This document shows positions 22,364 to 33,006 of a stretch of 64,000 nucleotides of DNA, in pieces. The stretch is from Chrysopilus asiliformis. Taxonomy: Eukaryota > Arthropoda > Insecta > Diptera > Rhagionidae. The notes beneath the pieces were generated by a model that was not told where the DNA came from, ran no database searches, and worked only from the letters and a program-made list of their open reading frames with translations. The first letter of the stretch is position 1, and every line of letters begins with the position of its first letter. The position numbers and the translations under genes were made by a program. The stretch covers positions 7,454,501 through 7,518,500 of the forward strand of contig OZ035961.1 of the NCBI GenBank assembly GCA_964034945.1, read 5' to 3'.

Positions 22364-23300
22364 AAAAAAGGGAAGGAGGAAGGAGGAAGGAGGAAGGAGG
22401 AAGGAGGAAGGAGGAAGGAGGAAGGAGGAAGGAGGAAGGAGAAAGGAGGAAGGAGGAAGGAGGAAGGAGGAAGGAGGAAGGAGGAAGGAGGAAGGAGGAA
22501 GGAGGAAGGAGGAAGGAGGAAGGAGGAAGGAGGAGGGAGGAAGGAGGAAGGAGGAAGGAGGAAGGAGGAAGGAGGAAGGAGGAAGGAGGAAGGAGGAAGG
22601 AGGAAGGAGGAAGGAGGAAGGAGGAAGGAGGAAGGAGGAAGGAGGAAGGAGGAAGGAGGAAGGAGGAAGGAGGAAGGAGGAAGGAGGAAGGAGGAAGGAG
22701 GAAGGAGGAAGGAGGAAGGAGGAAGGAGGAAGGAGGAAGGAGGAAGGAGGAAGGAGGAAGGAGGAAGGAGGAAGGAGGAAGGAGGAAGGAGGAAGGAGGA
22801 AGGAGGAAGGAGGAAGGAGGAAGGAGGAAGGAGGAAGGAGGAAGGAGGAAGGAGGAAGGAGGAAGGAGGAAGGAGGAAGGAGGAAGGGGGAAGGAGGAAG
22901 GAGGAAGGAGGAAGGAGGAAGGAGGAAGGAGGAAGGAGGAAGGAGGAAGGAGGAAGGAGGAAGGAGGAAGGAGGAAGGAGGAAGGAGGAAGGAGGAAGGA
23001 GGAAGGAGGAAGGAGGAAGGAGGAAGGAGGAAGGAGGAAGGAGGAAGGAGGAAGGAGGAAGGAGGAAGGAGGAAGGAGGAAGGAGGAAGGAGGAAGGAGG
23101 AAGGAGGAAGGAGGAAGGAGGAAGGAGGAAGGAGGAAGGAGGAAGGAGGAAGGAGGAAGGAGGAAGGAGGAAGGAGGAAGGAGGAAGGAGGAAGGAGGAA
23201 GGAGGAAGGAGGAAGGAGGAAGGAGGAAGGGGGAAGGGGGAAGGAGGAAGGGAGAAGGAGGAAGGAGGAAGGAGGAATGAGGAAGGGGGAAGGGGAGGTG
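22362..23300 (+). repeat. (AAGGAGG)n heptameric polypurine array, ~0.92 kb
   Basis: About 130 tandem copies of a 7-base unit with a few one-base variants. From 22362 to 23277 I see no pyrimidine at all. Because seven is not a multiple of three, every frame reads the same peptide pattern (EGGRRK...), which explains the two 333-residue open frames. It is a simple-sequence array and not a gene; the perfect purine/pyrimidine asymmetry could allow triplex (H-DNA) structure. Confidence 0.95.
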
Positions 23301-24499
23301 GAAGGGGAAGGAGTATTATTTTTTGGACCTTTTTCTTTGTAGGAAGGTTTTTTTTGTTTATCTAAAAACGAATACTTCCCCTATTAGTTTTTGAGATTTT
23401 TTAAAAAAATTTTATTACATAAAGTTTTTCTCTCAATCTTGCTTAATTTTCGTTTTTCCTTTCAGGGAAATCTATGAAGCAAATTACAGAGTGAGTCTAT
23501 TCAAAGAATAAAACTGGATAAATGGATAAAATGCCCTTGCAAAAAACAATTTTCGACCCTTATCCATTTTAGTTGGCAACATTCTGTTTTTTTTTGTTGG
23601 CCTTTTTTTTAATGTTTGTTGTCGTTTTTGTTGTTGTTGCTGTTTAAGTTTTCATCAGAGATTTGGTTTTGATTCGTTCAAAGGATCAGGTTCCTTTCTA
23701 TCTAGCGATCATCCCAATGAGCCCTTCACCAATTAACAAAAGTATTAAAACTTTAAACTGCCTCCGAGCATGGACAATAAAATTTTCCCCATTCTAATGG
23801 AATTTCGTTGATTTTTCTTTGTTTTTATTTCGGTGAATTTCCTCAAACAAGGAAATTCATTTTATTCTGTTTCCTCTATGTTCAATTTATCCAATGAACA
23901 TAATATGCTAGCTCTCAGTATACGATTATATACCGGATCGGGAAATTGTCTACAAAAAGGACGCGTCTATTCGATCCTTCGTTCATTTTTTTTTTCTGTT
24001 TTTCATTCTTTTTTTTTTATTTTTAATTATGCAAATTGATGTCAAGTCGTTCACCAAACTGGAGCATTGGATTAAAATGCAAATCGGAGAGCTTTCCCAA
24101 CAAGCCTAATGGCCACCGAACCAATAAAATTCTTGATCTTTATTTTATGATTGTCTTTTTTTCAAACCCACTTTATATTATTCAATTTTTGTCGTGTTGG
24201 TGAAGCGGGGGTGGTTAAATTTCAGAGTGGTCTTAAAAATCGTTGAAAATGTTTAACGAGCAATAAACTCGAATCGAAACAAACTTGAAATTGATTTCCC
24301 ACAATTTGATAAGAACATTCTGCTTTTCATTTCATATACATAAATTTTTTATACATTCAGTGTTTGAAATAATAAATTGAATCAATAGTAAAAGAGATAT
24401 TGAAAACAAATAAAAAAAAATATTGTCGGTTGAATTTTATGAATCGTTTTTTTCTATGATTTTCTATGATACGGAAATAAATATTTTTTTTTGTTCTCA
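23301..24499. other. AT-rich non-coding stretch
   Basis: Poly-T tracts and (TTG)n near 23,620-23,645. No gene or element end recognised. Confidence 0.45.
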
Positions 24500-24665
24500 C
24501 CTTTCTTACATATAAGAAAAATATAAAAATCACTCCAAAAACCGAAATCATAACAGAGCCCCGCACATCCCTGGAACTCAGTTCGTTGAGTTTGCAACAT
24601 GTCTGTATATGTGTGTGTCGGCGTGTGTTTGTTCGTATGTATGCATGTAACGAAAATGGTTGACT

Positions 24666-25029
24666 CACAGAACTATATAACATAGAACAACTGTCACCAT
24701 ACAAAGCTCTGCTGAAAAATGGTCCCAAAAGTATTTCCCTCTTTATCGTACTTGAACGCATTCACTGAACTGTATAAGGTCGCGAAATTCTAATTTCGTT
24801 TGCCGCGAAATTCAAATTTCACAAGTTTGAGACTAACTTGAGACTAGTGTTTTAGGCGCCAACACCATTCCGAAAGTCTATTTTCCTTTGACAGCTCACG
24901 GTTAAAACGAGACGGCTATATTTATTTTCATACGGTTATCTTGCTCTTACTTGAGTCGTTTTGATACACTGAACTGTATTGAAATGGGACTATTTGAGAC
25001 AGCAAATCGAGCGATCTAGTATATCTATG
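24666..25029 (-). mobile_element. hAT-type MITE, copy 2, with 8-bp target-site duplication
   Basis: Reverse-orientation copy of 3649-4019, starting CACAGAACTATATAAC and ending TATATCTATG. Perfect 8-bp repeats GGTTGACT flank it at 24658-24665 and 25030-25037. The intact Fam-C relative at 45,607-45,614 carries a single similar octamer, which is the empty site. 364 bp, non-coding. Confidence 0.93.
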
Positions 25030-25089
25030 GGTTGACTTCTACCAGTAAACATTAACTGGCTTTGACGCGGTTTTGTAGATTCGAAAGCT

Positions 25090-25262
25090 GGAGTGATATT
25101 CCGTAACTTGTTTCAACCGTTTGTTTCGAGTTAGAAGAACAAGAAGTATTCGCTGTCTCTGTTTTGACCGAAATAAATGACAGAGAGAGACCGAGACAGT
25201 GAATACCACTTTTTCTTCTAACTCGAAACAAACGCTTGAATCAAGTTACGGAATACCACTCC
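25090..25262. mobile_element. Palindromic fold-back MITE, ~72-bp arms
   Basis: GGAGTGATATTCCGTAACTT at the left is the inverse of the right end (...TACGGAATACCACTCC), and the arms continue through TTTGTTTCGAGTTAGAAGAA on the left. Only about 25-30 bases separate the arms. Absent from the paralogous repeat at 45.55 kb, so it is a discrete insertion. No target-site duplication is clear. Confidence 0.8.
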
Positions 25263-25660
25263 TGTTTTCGTACCATAGAACTCTATGCAAAAAATGAGCC
25301 GTTCTCCAGATAATCGCAAAAGTATTTTCCATTTGTGTGGCAGAGGGGAGGGAGAAGGAGCAGTGGTTCGATTGAATTCTGATGTAAGGCGGAATTATGT
25401 AGAATCATATTCGAAATATTTTCGAAAAAAATTAGCCGTTTTCGAGAAAATTGCCAATTTTTTTACATTTGTGTGGGAGTGGTTCAATTTTGGCCATTTT
25501 CGGAAGAGGTTTATCTTTTGATAAAAGCATGTTCCATGTTTTCAAGCATTTCAATGTTATTGTATAAAAAAATTCAACATGATATCAAATTATATACATC
25601 ATATAAAGTTTGATTATATAAGAAATGTATAATCTTTCCGTTCGGTGGATTAAGCTGTGT

Positions 25661-26225
25661 TTATACCCGTATGGTGAAACCAAAGGGTATACTAACTTTG
25701 CCTTACTGTTTGTAACGCCAAGATCCCGTCATCACACACAAAAATGAATTATACCAGTGTGTTTAGAATGATAAAAATAATTAATTTCCGCATGTCCGTC
25801 CGTCTGTCCGTCTGTCCGTCTGTCCGTCCGTCTGTCTGTCTGTCCGTCTGTCTGTCCGTCTGTGGCGCGGATTGCGGGCGCACGGATTGAGCTAGAGACT
25901 TGAAATTTTGCGTGGATCCGTTTTTCGTAAAATGCGAAGCTAAGTTCGTTAACGGACAAAAATGGACCATTAGGGGGGGTACCCCCCATACGAACGAAGA
26001 CGTTTTTTGTGAATATCTCAAGAACGGTGCATCTTATCAAAAAAGTCCAAGAACAAAGGTTATTCAGGATTTTATTCTACATAAAACAAATTAGAACAAA
26101 TTTAAAAAAATCTTTTTGGAAAGTTTGACTTCATAGTGGAATTTTGATAAAACTGTTCGCCATTCACTTAAATCACCATACGGGTTTTCAATAATTGCCA
26201 GATTGGCAATTATAGCTTTTGTTTT
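25661..26225 (-). repeat. Fam-B interspersed repeat, copy 2
   Basis: Runs from TTATACCCGTATGGTGAAAC to AATTGCCAGATTGGCAATTA and 'TAGCTTTTGTTTT'. Contains a (GTCC/GTCTGTC)n run at 25,794-25,862 and a GGGGGGGTACCCCCC palindrome near 25,975. The head hairpin is longer here than in copy 1. The 90-102-aa frames across the CTGTC run are not protein-like. Confidence 0.88.
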
Positions 26226-27816
26226 ATAATATGTAGCCGCGTGTACCTTCGGTGCGGTGCGACACATACATACGTAATTCTGTATCAGCACTCAAGGAAT
26301 AATTTTATTTTTATGTGGTGGCAGCCAACGTGGTAAAAGTAGGGGTTACTCTGTTTCAGGACAACTCTTAGTACCATTGCCGCCTTTAATTTAAGCCTTT
26401 TATTATAGTTTTCTATTTGGATCAGAAGAATTTTCGCCTGCGGCGTAAAACGGGGATTTTCGATCTATAATACATTTAATAGTGGGTTTTTTGAACATAG
26501 TTAATCTTATAATTTTTAATAAGTATATTCTTGCGATACACTTTATGTCAATATTTTGTGTACAATAGGATACGTGAGAAAAAACTAGATCACAAGAAGG
26601 TGCACCAGCGAAACAGGTTGACAAACACTGTTATAAAGGAAGTCGGATTTTTGTGACCAGATTTCTCAAAAACTACTTAACCGATTTTAATGAAACTTTT
26701 GAGTCAGATTCAAAGTATTATACGTTAAAAATTACCTCTTCCTAATTGTTATTTCTTCAAATATGTCTTGAACCGATGAAGGGATTCGGATCTGCTTTAT
26801 ATTATTTTCTCCCACTAATATCTACCCCGTCCCCTTTTTGCAAACCCCTCGGCTTCTATCTCCCACAATTTTGAGGGAATTTGAATCCGGTTTTCCACAT
26901 TAGAAAGGTCAGCCTTCAGGAAAAAAAATGAAATAAAAAGAGTGGTAGAGGGGGTCGGGAAATAAATCGAGAAACATTCACGTGTTTAATTTTTATTAAA
27001 TAAAACTCGTGAATTTTACATCTTTCTTGTGATTACGTTCGAAAGGACTTCTTGAAACTTTAAAAAAACTCAGTACAAGTATTTTTTGAAACAATAATGA
27101 AAATAAAATTGTAAAATATAGAAATATTCCTTCCTTCTTGTTTACTCTTTGAATCGGTTGTTATGGAAAGACATAAAATAAAATTTAGAAGAAACAAATG
27201 ATATCTTGTAAATATTAGAGTTTTTAAATTACTTTAATACAAGTTTATTTATTTATTATCATTCAACAGGTACATTTTGAACCATCTGAATACTAAGAAG
27301 TTTGAGATAAATATAAATATAAAAACAATCAACATTTAATTGCCGCAATTGTTTTATTTTGTCAAGATTGCCTCGCAGTTATCGATAAACATCTGATCGG
27401 AATCAACTTATTAATATCACTGTTCAAGAATAGCTGGAAGGTCATTTATATTTGGCATGGAAACGACATCCGAGAATTCATAAACAGTGCGTACAATCCT
27501 CATCGACATTAAAAAAATAAGGAAAAATCCCCCAACATCGCGAAACAAATAAAGTATTTCTGATATGCCTTATTTGTGTTTTCTCTCCAAATTAATTTCA
27601 TTTTATATTCCTTTATTATTATTTTATATTCTTTTAAATTGAATAGAAGAATTTTATTGAGCCGTTTGGTGTATGAATGCCCTTAGGAAAACATCATTGA
27701 CATAAACTCTTTATGAATTTCATACTTTTCAATATTTGAAAAGTTCGGAAAAGGACAATAAATGTCCTTGAATCGTTTTCATTACCCAACAAGCGAGAAC
27801 TGTTCATTTTTAGAGG
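26226..27816. other. Non-coding stretch with two old repeat pieces
   Basis: A degenerate CACGTTGACTGCCA-type end (TGGCAGCCAACGTGGTAA) at about 26,320-26,337 is the only trace of a further TTAA element. At 26,640-26,770 'TTCTCAAAAACTACTTAACC' and 'GATTTTAATGAAACTTTTGA' mark a modular-repeat piece. The rest is AT-rich with no gene seen. Confidence 0.45.
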
Positions 27817-28132
27817 GTACACGCAGAATAATGAAGTAAAAGTTGTCGACTTGCGTACGTCGCGTCGCAGTAATTGGCTTCTTGCAGGAAAATTTGGCGT
27901 ATGCTACGCGCACGTTCACCTGCGTTAAGAAGATTAAAAATGTGTCAACCTGTGGCGGGACAAATTCAAAAATTATACCTGTAGCGAGTAAAATAGGGTG
28001 TAAGGAACTGCACGGGTTGACTTGAGAAAGGTATTTTGAGGATGTAATGTTATCTAATGGATAACTTCGTCTGCCTGCCACAGTCCATAGTTAACTTGAC
28101 TTGGATCAGCTTTATTATTTTTCTGAGTGTAA
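27817..28132. mobile_element. MITE with GGTACACGCAGAA ends, copy 2
   Basis: Ends GGTACACGCAGAATAATG and 'ATTATTTTTCTGAGTGTAAC' are inverted. The interior is related to copy 1 at 20900-21179 along its length but more diverged and longer (316 against 280 bp). Overlapping small frames on both strands are artefacts. Confidence 0.75.
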
Positions 28133-29365
28133 CAGCAGTGTAACCATTTTCATTTCTCCCTGATCACATTACTTGGAAACAATGTGAAAGGACAAAAACT
28201 TTTCACTTTTCTGTTTTTATTTTTTATTTATTTTACTTTTTTTTGCTACCAAATTGAAGAATTATTTCTTCAAGTTCTTTGTACAGCATACATACAAGAC
28301 CACCTTTGTATAGTATTTGGTATTTTTTTTTTTACAAAAAACATGATTTTTTTATTATGTTTTTCTGTTTGTTTTATTTGGTATGGAAGAATGAAGAAAA
28401 TGCAAACAAAAAGGTCTGAATAAACTAGCTTTATAATCTCATTAAGAGGTTTCGGTAGTAACCAACAATCCTATATATATAAATATAACTAAAAGAGAAA
28501 AAAAAAGGTTTCACAACTTCATTGAAATGAAGAAGAAGGCTAAAGCTAAAATGGGGAGCGACGGTTAGTGGTAACAAAGGTTTTTCTTATGCTTTTCTTA
28601 ACTTATTTTTTGCAGCTCAGGTATTTTTTCTGCTTTTTTTGGTTTATTGTTTTTTAACCTTAATCCGATTGGGTTTTGTGAAATAATTTCGGACATCATT
28701 AGGAAGAGGATTATTGGACTGGAACCCTTTTACCTTTTGTGGAATGTTTCTTATTTTTAAGACTTACGAAAAAAGCCATTTTCCTCTTGATTTAATGGAG
28801 ATGGTATCTAAAGTAGGTCAAAAAGTCAATCCCCCAACTGAAAAAATGGACAGCAGGCGATGAAGTTATTTGCGAAGCTGCACAAATATTTTATCCCTGA
28901 TTTAAATATTCAAAGGATTTTAATTAGATAAACGAAATTTAATGTATTCCGAGAATTAAGCTACAGTCAGTTTGTTTATAAAGACTGGGGATTTTAACCG
29001 TACCTACTGGTTTAGGACTCCTGATTTTACAGAAAAATCACGTTTTCGTCGTAGAATTTTTTTAAAATAATTTTCAGTCTTTCATGTTGGTTTTTGATTC
29101 GAAAACCATTCAATCTTCATATTTTTTACATATACAAGCAAAATTCTTTTTTGCCGATCAGAAGGGCATATGAACTCCTTAAAGTGAATTTTTAATTCCC
29201 TTAAACAGGAATGTTAAAACAACGGTGGCGGGATTAATTTGTCCCAGAGTTTTTTTTCGAGAGTGTATACACTGCGCTGAATGGAGACGATTCAAATTTT
29301 CACTTCTGTCCATTTGTCCGTTCTTAAATTCCTAATTACGATATAAAATGTACAAAATCCTATAA
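28133..29365. other. AT-rich non-coding stretch
   Basis: Long T-rich tracts at 28,190-28,370 and AT-rich sequence. No gene, RNA or transposon end recognised. Confidence 0.45.
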
Positions 29366-29885
29366 TATAATACGAGGAATGTTTGCCCAACGATCTCGAA
29401 AACCCGCCTAACGATTTTCACGAAACTTGGTGGCTAGGGATTTTCGGGGACAAAAAACCGATCTATAGGTCTCACCTCTGAGAAAATTCCTCTCCATACC
29501 CCTTGCCTAGTATCTTTGAATTGGGTGGTCCGATCTTAATGAAACTTTACAGTATTACTAAGGGGGCTAAGGGCTTTCGATTTTTAGACTACAAACCTGT
29601 CTTTCCCTCCCCTCGGTACCCCTCGCTTGGTGTCTTCGAATTAAGTGAAGGTATCTTAATGAAAATTCGCAATATTGCTAGGGAAAAAGGTTTTTCGATA
29701 TGCATTCTAAAAATATCACTTTTTAGATATCTATCGGCTGCGATAAATAGTAATTACAAAACAATCAAGTTCCCTGAACCTCATTATACGAATCATGTTG
29801 CAATTACAATCGGATTCAATTACTCAGAGACAGAGGCAGAAGGAGGATTTTGAGATCGCCGAGCATGGCTCGGTCTTCTGGTACT
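29366..29885 (+). repeat. Modular non-coding repeat ending in a CCGAGCATGGCTCGG hairpin
   Basis: Three tandem-like modules each carry 'CCCCTTGCCTAGTATCTTTG', 'GAATT(G/A)..GTGG', 'ATCTTAATGAAA' phrases in turn (about 29,400, 29,490 and 29,605). The right end contains CCGAGCATGGCTCGG (29,857-29,871), a perfect 15-base palindrome with one central base, followed by TCTTCTGGTACTATATA. A 116-aa frame crosses the modules but mirrors the repeats and is not a protein I recognise. Confidence 0.65.
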
Positions 29886-29929
29886 ATATATTATTTGTTA
29901 TATCTTAAACCAAAATTTTAATCCGGATA

Positions 29930-30006
29930 GATGGGAAAAAGATGGGAAAAAGTTGGGAAAAAGATGAGAAAAAGTTGGGAAAAAGATAGGAAAAAGATGG
30001 GAAATT
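29930..30006 (+). repeat. Tandem GATGGGAAAAA 11-mer
   Basis: About seven copies of an 11-base unit GA(T)GGGAAAAA with single-base variants (GTTGGGAAAAA). Confidence 0.85.
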
Positions 30007-31371
30007 TATTAAAAAGCGCCCCACCAGCCGTGGCAGCCGTGACTTTGATTTACATACATTCGAGGACAGTGTGCAGCTAGCATAAACATGACTTTAACAT
30101 TAAAAATAAATTTTGTTTTCTGAATTTTGTTTTCTTATTTTTGGATATTTCTTAAGTCATGGAATGATGTCTAGAAAAATCTTCAAACTTATAACAACTT
30201 AATTACAATGTGGGTGTTTCGTAATGGTCATAAATTTTATCAAAACCGAAACCAATTACTCACTGATGGCGATAATTGCCCAGTCAAGCTTAACAACTTT
30301 TTGATAACTGCGGCATGAGCAATTACGATAACGAACGATATCAGGACCCTTAACATAAGTACGAAATATACGCCATCTATATTGTGTATATAAAAATTAA
30401 ATTACATACATATGAATACCTTCTATTACAGGCATTTAAAGTCTGGAAAAAAATACAGATTTTGGGGGAAAAAAAACTGGGATGGTATTAAAAAAGGTTG
30501 AAAATGAGAGACTTTCGGTGAGTATCCTGTTCAACTGGCTATAGTAATTGGCAAAGCATAAAATGTCAAGTATTATGAAAGGTCCTTAAAAAATCGTCCT
30601 ACAACGATTGGACTATTTTGTTAAATCACGTTGTGGGGGCACCGGCGCGACGTGCATATAATTTTGATTTGTGAGTCCCTAGCGATATGCTGAATAGAAA
30701 TATACACCAAGGATATACATAATAACATGAATAACAGGCGATAAATTAATGAAAGAGAAACAGATTTTTTTTTTTGAAAACTCCTACCTGCTATAAAAAG
30801 GATAATATATGAATAAATTTTTATGTTTGCATATACAAAATTAAAAAAATATTTATTTATTGTTTATTTTTTCATACATACATACTATGGTATACTCGTA
30901 TAGCATACATGTATGTTCCTTTCAAATTCAATATTGATTTTTATTAAATGTTTTCAGGCTTGTGTTATCTCCCTATGTTTGTGTATCATCTTTAATATTA
31001 AAGAATAAATAGCTGTGCAATGGTTTCGGTGCTAGGGTGAATTTCATTTAAGGCTCAACATATGCTAAAGTCGACAGATAAAAAAAAATACGAAGGATTT
31101 TAAGAATAAAAAATACCTAAAATTTCTATATGTAACAGACGAGCCGAATTTCCGTTTATATTGCCAAGGATTTAAGTCGCGAAGTGATATGAGTTGTAGC
31201 AGATGTTGCAAACAGTATAAAAAAAGCAATTCCATCAGTTCAAGTTTAATTGGTTGCTCGACATGTCACTGCAAAGCATATAAGGAAAGTCTACATACGA
31301 GTGTGTACATTTTCAGACACTATATTATGTGGATATTTCTATATATATGACACATCTAACACTCTCTAACA
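30007..31371. other. AT-rich non-coding stretch
   Basis: No gene, RNA or repeat end recognised. Confidence 0.45.
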
Positions 31372-32002
31372 TGTACACTCTCGAAAAAATCCGGGAACGA
31401 ATTAACACCGACTCAAAACATAGCTAAAAATAAGCACCTCGCAGTATTATTCAGCAAATATTTAACACCGTAGCGGGAAGGTCTTTTAACATTTCTATTT
31501 TCAAGAGCTAAATATTCATTTTTATTCCGTTTTGACCTCAATTTTTAATTTACTCCGAAAAGGAGTCAAAAATTCACTGGAACTCCTTTTAGGAGTTATT
31601 TTCATTGTATGTAAAGTGTGTTTACGTTCAGAAGAAGCTTACCAATTGGCTTCCATAGTTTATTGGGAAGGCAAATGGTTTATAAAACAAGAGGTCATAT
31701 GATCGAGTCCCGGTGGAGACATGTAACAAAAGTTCTTAACAACTAAAAATTAACTTTGAAACCACGAGATAAAATCAAAGCATCTCAAATGCTTGCAAAA
31801 AACAAAAGAATTTGTGAGGTGACATTCATTTATTTTTTAACTCCTCTAATAAGTAGGTTTAACACCGAAAAAGTGTTAAAAATCAACACCACCGGGAACT
31901 GTTGTGAACTCCTAGCCGGGAGTTCGATTTTCTCCTAAAGGTGATGGACTGCCTCAAATTCCTTTTCGGTGCGTGATCGAGCGTTTTTTTCGACAGTGTA
32001 CA
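31372..32002. mobile_element. Inverted-repeat element TGTACACTCTCGAAAAAA, carries a tRNA-like insert
   Basis: TGTACACTCTCGAAAAAA at the left and TTTTTTCGACAGTGTACA at the right are inverted with one mismatch. The interior contains small palindromic phrases (GGAACTCCTTTTAGGAGTT; CCTAGCCGGGAGTTC) and a 72-nt tRNA-like block. No target-site duplication and no transposase seen. Confidence 0.65.
31649..31720 (+). pseudogene. tRNA-like relic (pseudo-tRNA or SINE head)
   Basis: Exactly tRNA-sized (72 nt). TAGTTTATTGGG at 31656-31667 fits the A-box consensus and GATCGAGTCC at 31701-31710 fits the B-box with one mismatch, at normal spacing. The 5' heptamer GCTTCCA and 3' heptamer TGGAGAC pair imperfectly as an acceptor stem. 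The T-stem does not pair, so it is decayed; the anticodon is not reliable. It could be a tRNA pseudogene or the head of an old SINE. Confidence 0.6.
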
Positions 32003-32598
32003 GGAAAAGGATATTCCACTTGTTCTTCTAAGGATATTTAGAGAATCTCAAGGATTTTGCAACTTATACAAACTTTACAGTGCTTCATAACTAGAAAACT
32101 TATTAATCCATCAATATGAATAATATATTTATGGATGTGCACATGACTGTAAACGGGGCTAATCGAAAAATGTTTCAGACGTTTTTAATTATTTTTCTTG
32201 GTGTCATAATTATCGAAAACTTGTCTTTCATTCATAAATAAAATTTATTAATTGTGCAATGATTAGATTATCTTGTGAATAATAGGGCAGACGACTAAAT
32301 GACTTGTCTAGATAGATGATAGATATAACGCAAATTGTTAGCAATAAAACATAAATAAAACATCTTTTTGTATTAATTTATTTTATTACTTAAAAAATGA
32401 TAACTCGAAAAATGTCAGTTGGAATACATTCTATGTTATGCTCCCTATAATCTTTCAGGAGTTATGCCGACGACTAAAAAGTGCCATTTGGTAGGAAATC
32501 TATTTTAGATATTTTTTCATATTACATTAAAAACTAGAGTCCCGTCCTGTAACCGAAATTTTGGTAGAAACTTCGTAAGGTCACAACCGACTGTCGAT
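32003..32598. other. AT-rich non-coding stretch
   Basis: No gene or repeat recognised. Confidence 0.45.
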
Positions 32599-32661
32599 TA
32601 GAGTTTTTGATTAAACCTCCTAGAGTTTTTGATTAAACCTCCTAGAGTTTTTGATTAAACT
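32599..32661 (+). repeat. 22-bp unit, three tandem copies
   Basis: TAGAGTTTTTGATTAAACCT plus two bases repeats at 32599, 32621 and 32643, the last copy being partial. The copies are identical, so the duplication looks recent. Confidence 0.9.
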
Positions 32662-32689
32662 TGCACACAGACTCAACGAGACACAGAGA

Positions 32690-32960
32690 AAAAAATTGGT
32701 CAGATGGTTAAAATCATTGTTTAATTAACCAAATTTTGGTTAAAAACACAAAAAATTTGTTATATTAACCATATTATATTTACAAATTATGTTTTGTTAA
32801 ATCAATAAAACAATTGTGAGATTAACAATGTCTAATTTATCAAAATGACAAAGAATTGTTGTATTTACAAATGTTTGTTTTCCAAACAATTCTTTTTCCT
32901 TTATTGTTGAGATTCAACAAACAAAACAATTCTTTTATTGTTGCAAATCAACAAATCAAA
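32690..32960. repeat. Low-complexity AACAAT/ATTGTT-rich tract
   Basis: Repeated short motifs such as AACAATTCTTTT, ATTGTTG and AACCAAATTTTGGTT over ~270 bp, many self-complementary. I cannot assign an element, but the block has a clear internal vocabulary unlike its flanks. Confidence 0.45.
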
Positions 32961-33006
32961 TGCTGTCAATACGAACGCGGTTTTTGTTATTATTTTTTGA
33001 GTGCAG

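Larger units (their letters stand above)
24500..25515 (-). repeat. Fam-C-type repeat split by two MITEs
   Basis: Begins with the small palindrome CTTTCTTACATATAAGAAA and runs, in reverse, parallel to 45,480-45,805: 'AACGAAAATGG' then 'TCTACCAGTAAAC', 'GACGCGGTTTT', 'ACCATAGAACTCTATG', 'GATAATCGCAAAAG'. Two segments missing from the 45.5-kb copy are MITEs (24666-25029 and 25090-25262). The remaining part continues into 'TTTTCGAGAAAATTGCC' modules to about 25,510. Confidence 0.8.

Noticed and set aside
22279..23342. Two 333-residue open frames rich in E, G, R and K
   Set aside because: They are the translation of a seven-base purine array; any frame of such an array is open and gives the same peptide.
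25732..26040. 102-residue frame and similar ones at 6351-6635, 56324-56596 and 61197-61535
   Set aside because: All four lie over the same part of Fam-B and end in the CTGTC run. The similarity is repeat homology; frameshifts and stops differ between copies, with no sign of protein-level constraint that I can see.
29503..29853. 116-residue frame
   Set aside because: Spans the modules of a non-coding repeat and its internal similarity follows the DNA modules.
32599..32661. Possible CRISPR-like direct repeats
   Set aside because: Three abutting copies without spacers, in a eukaryotic window.
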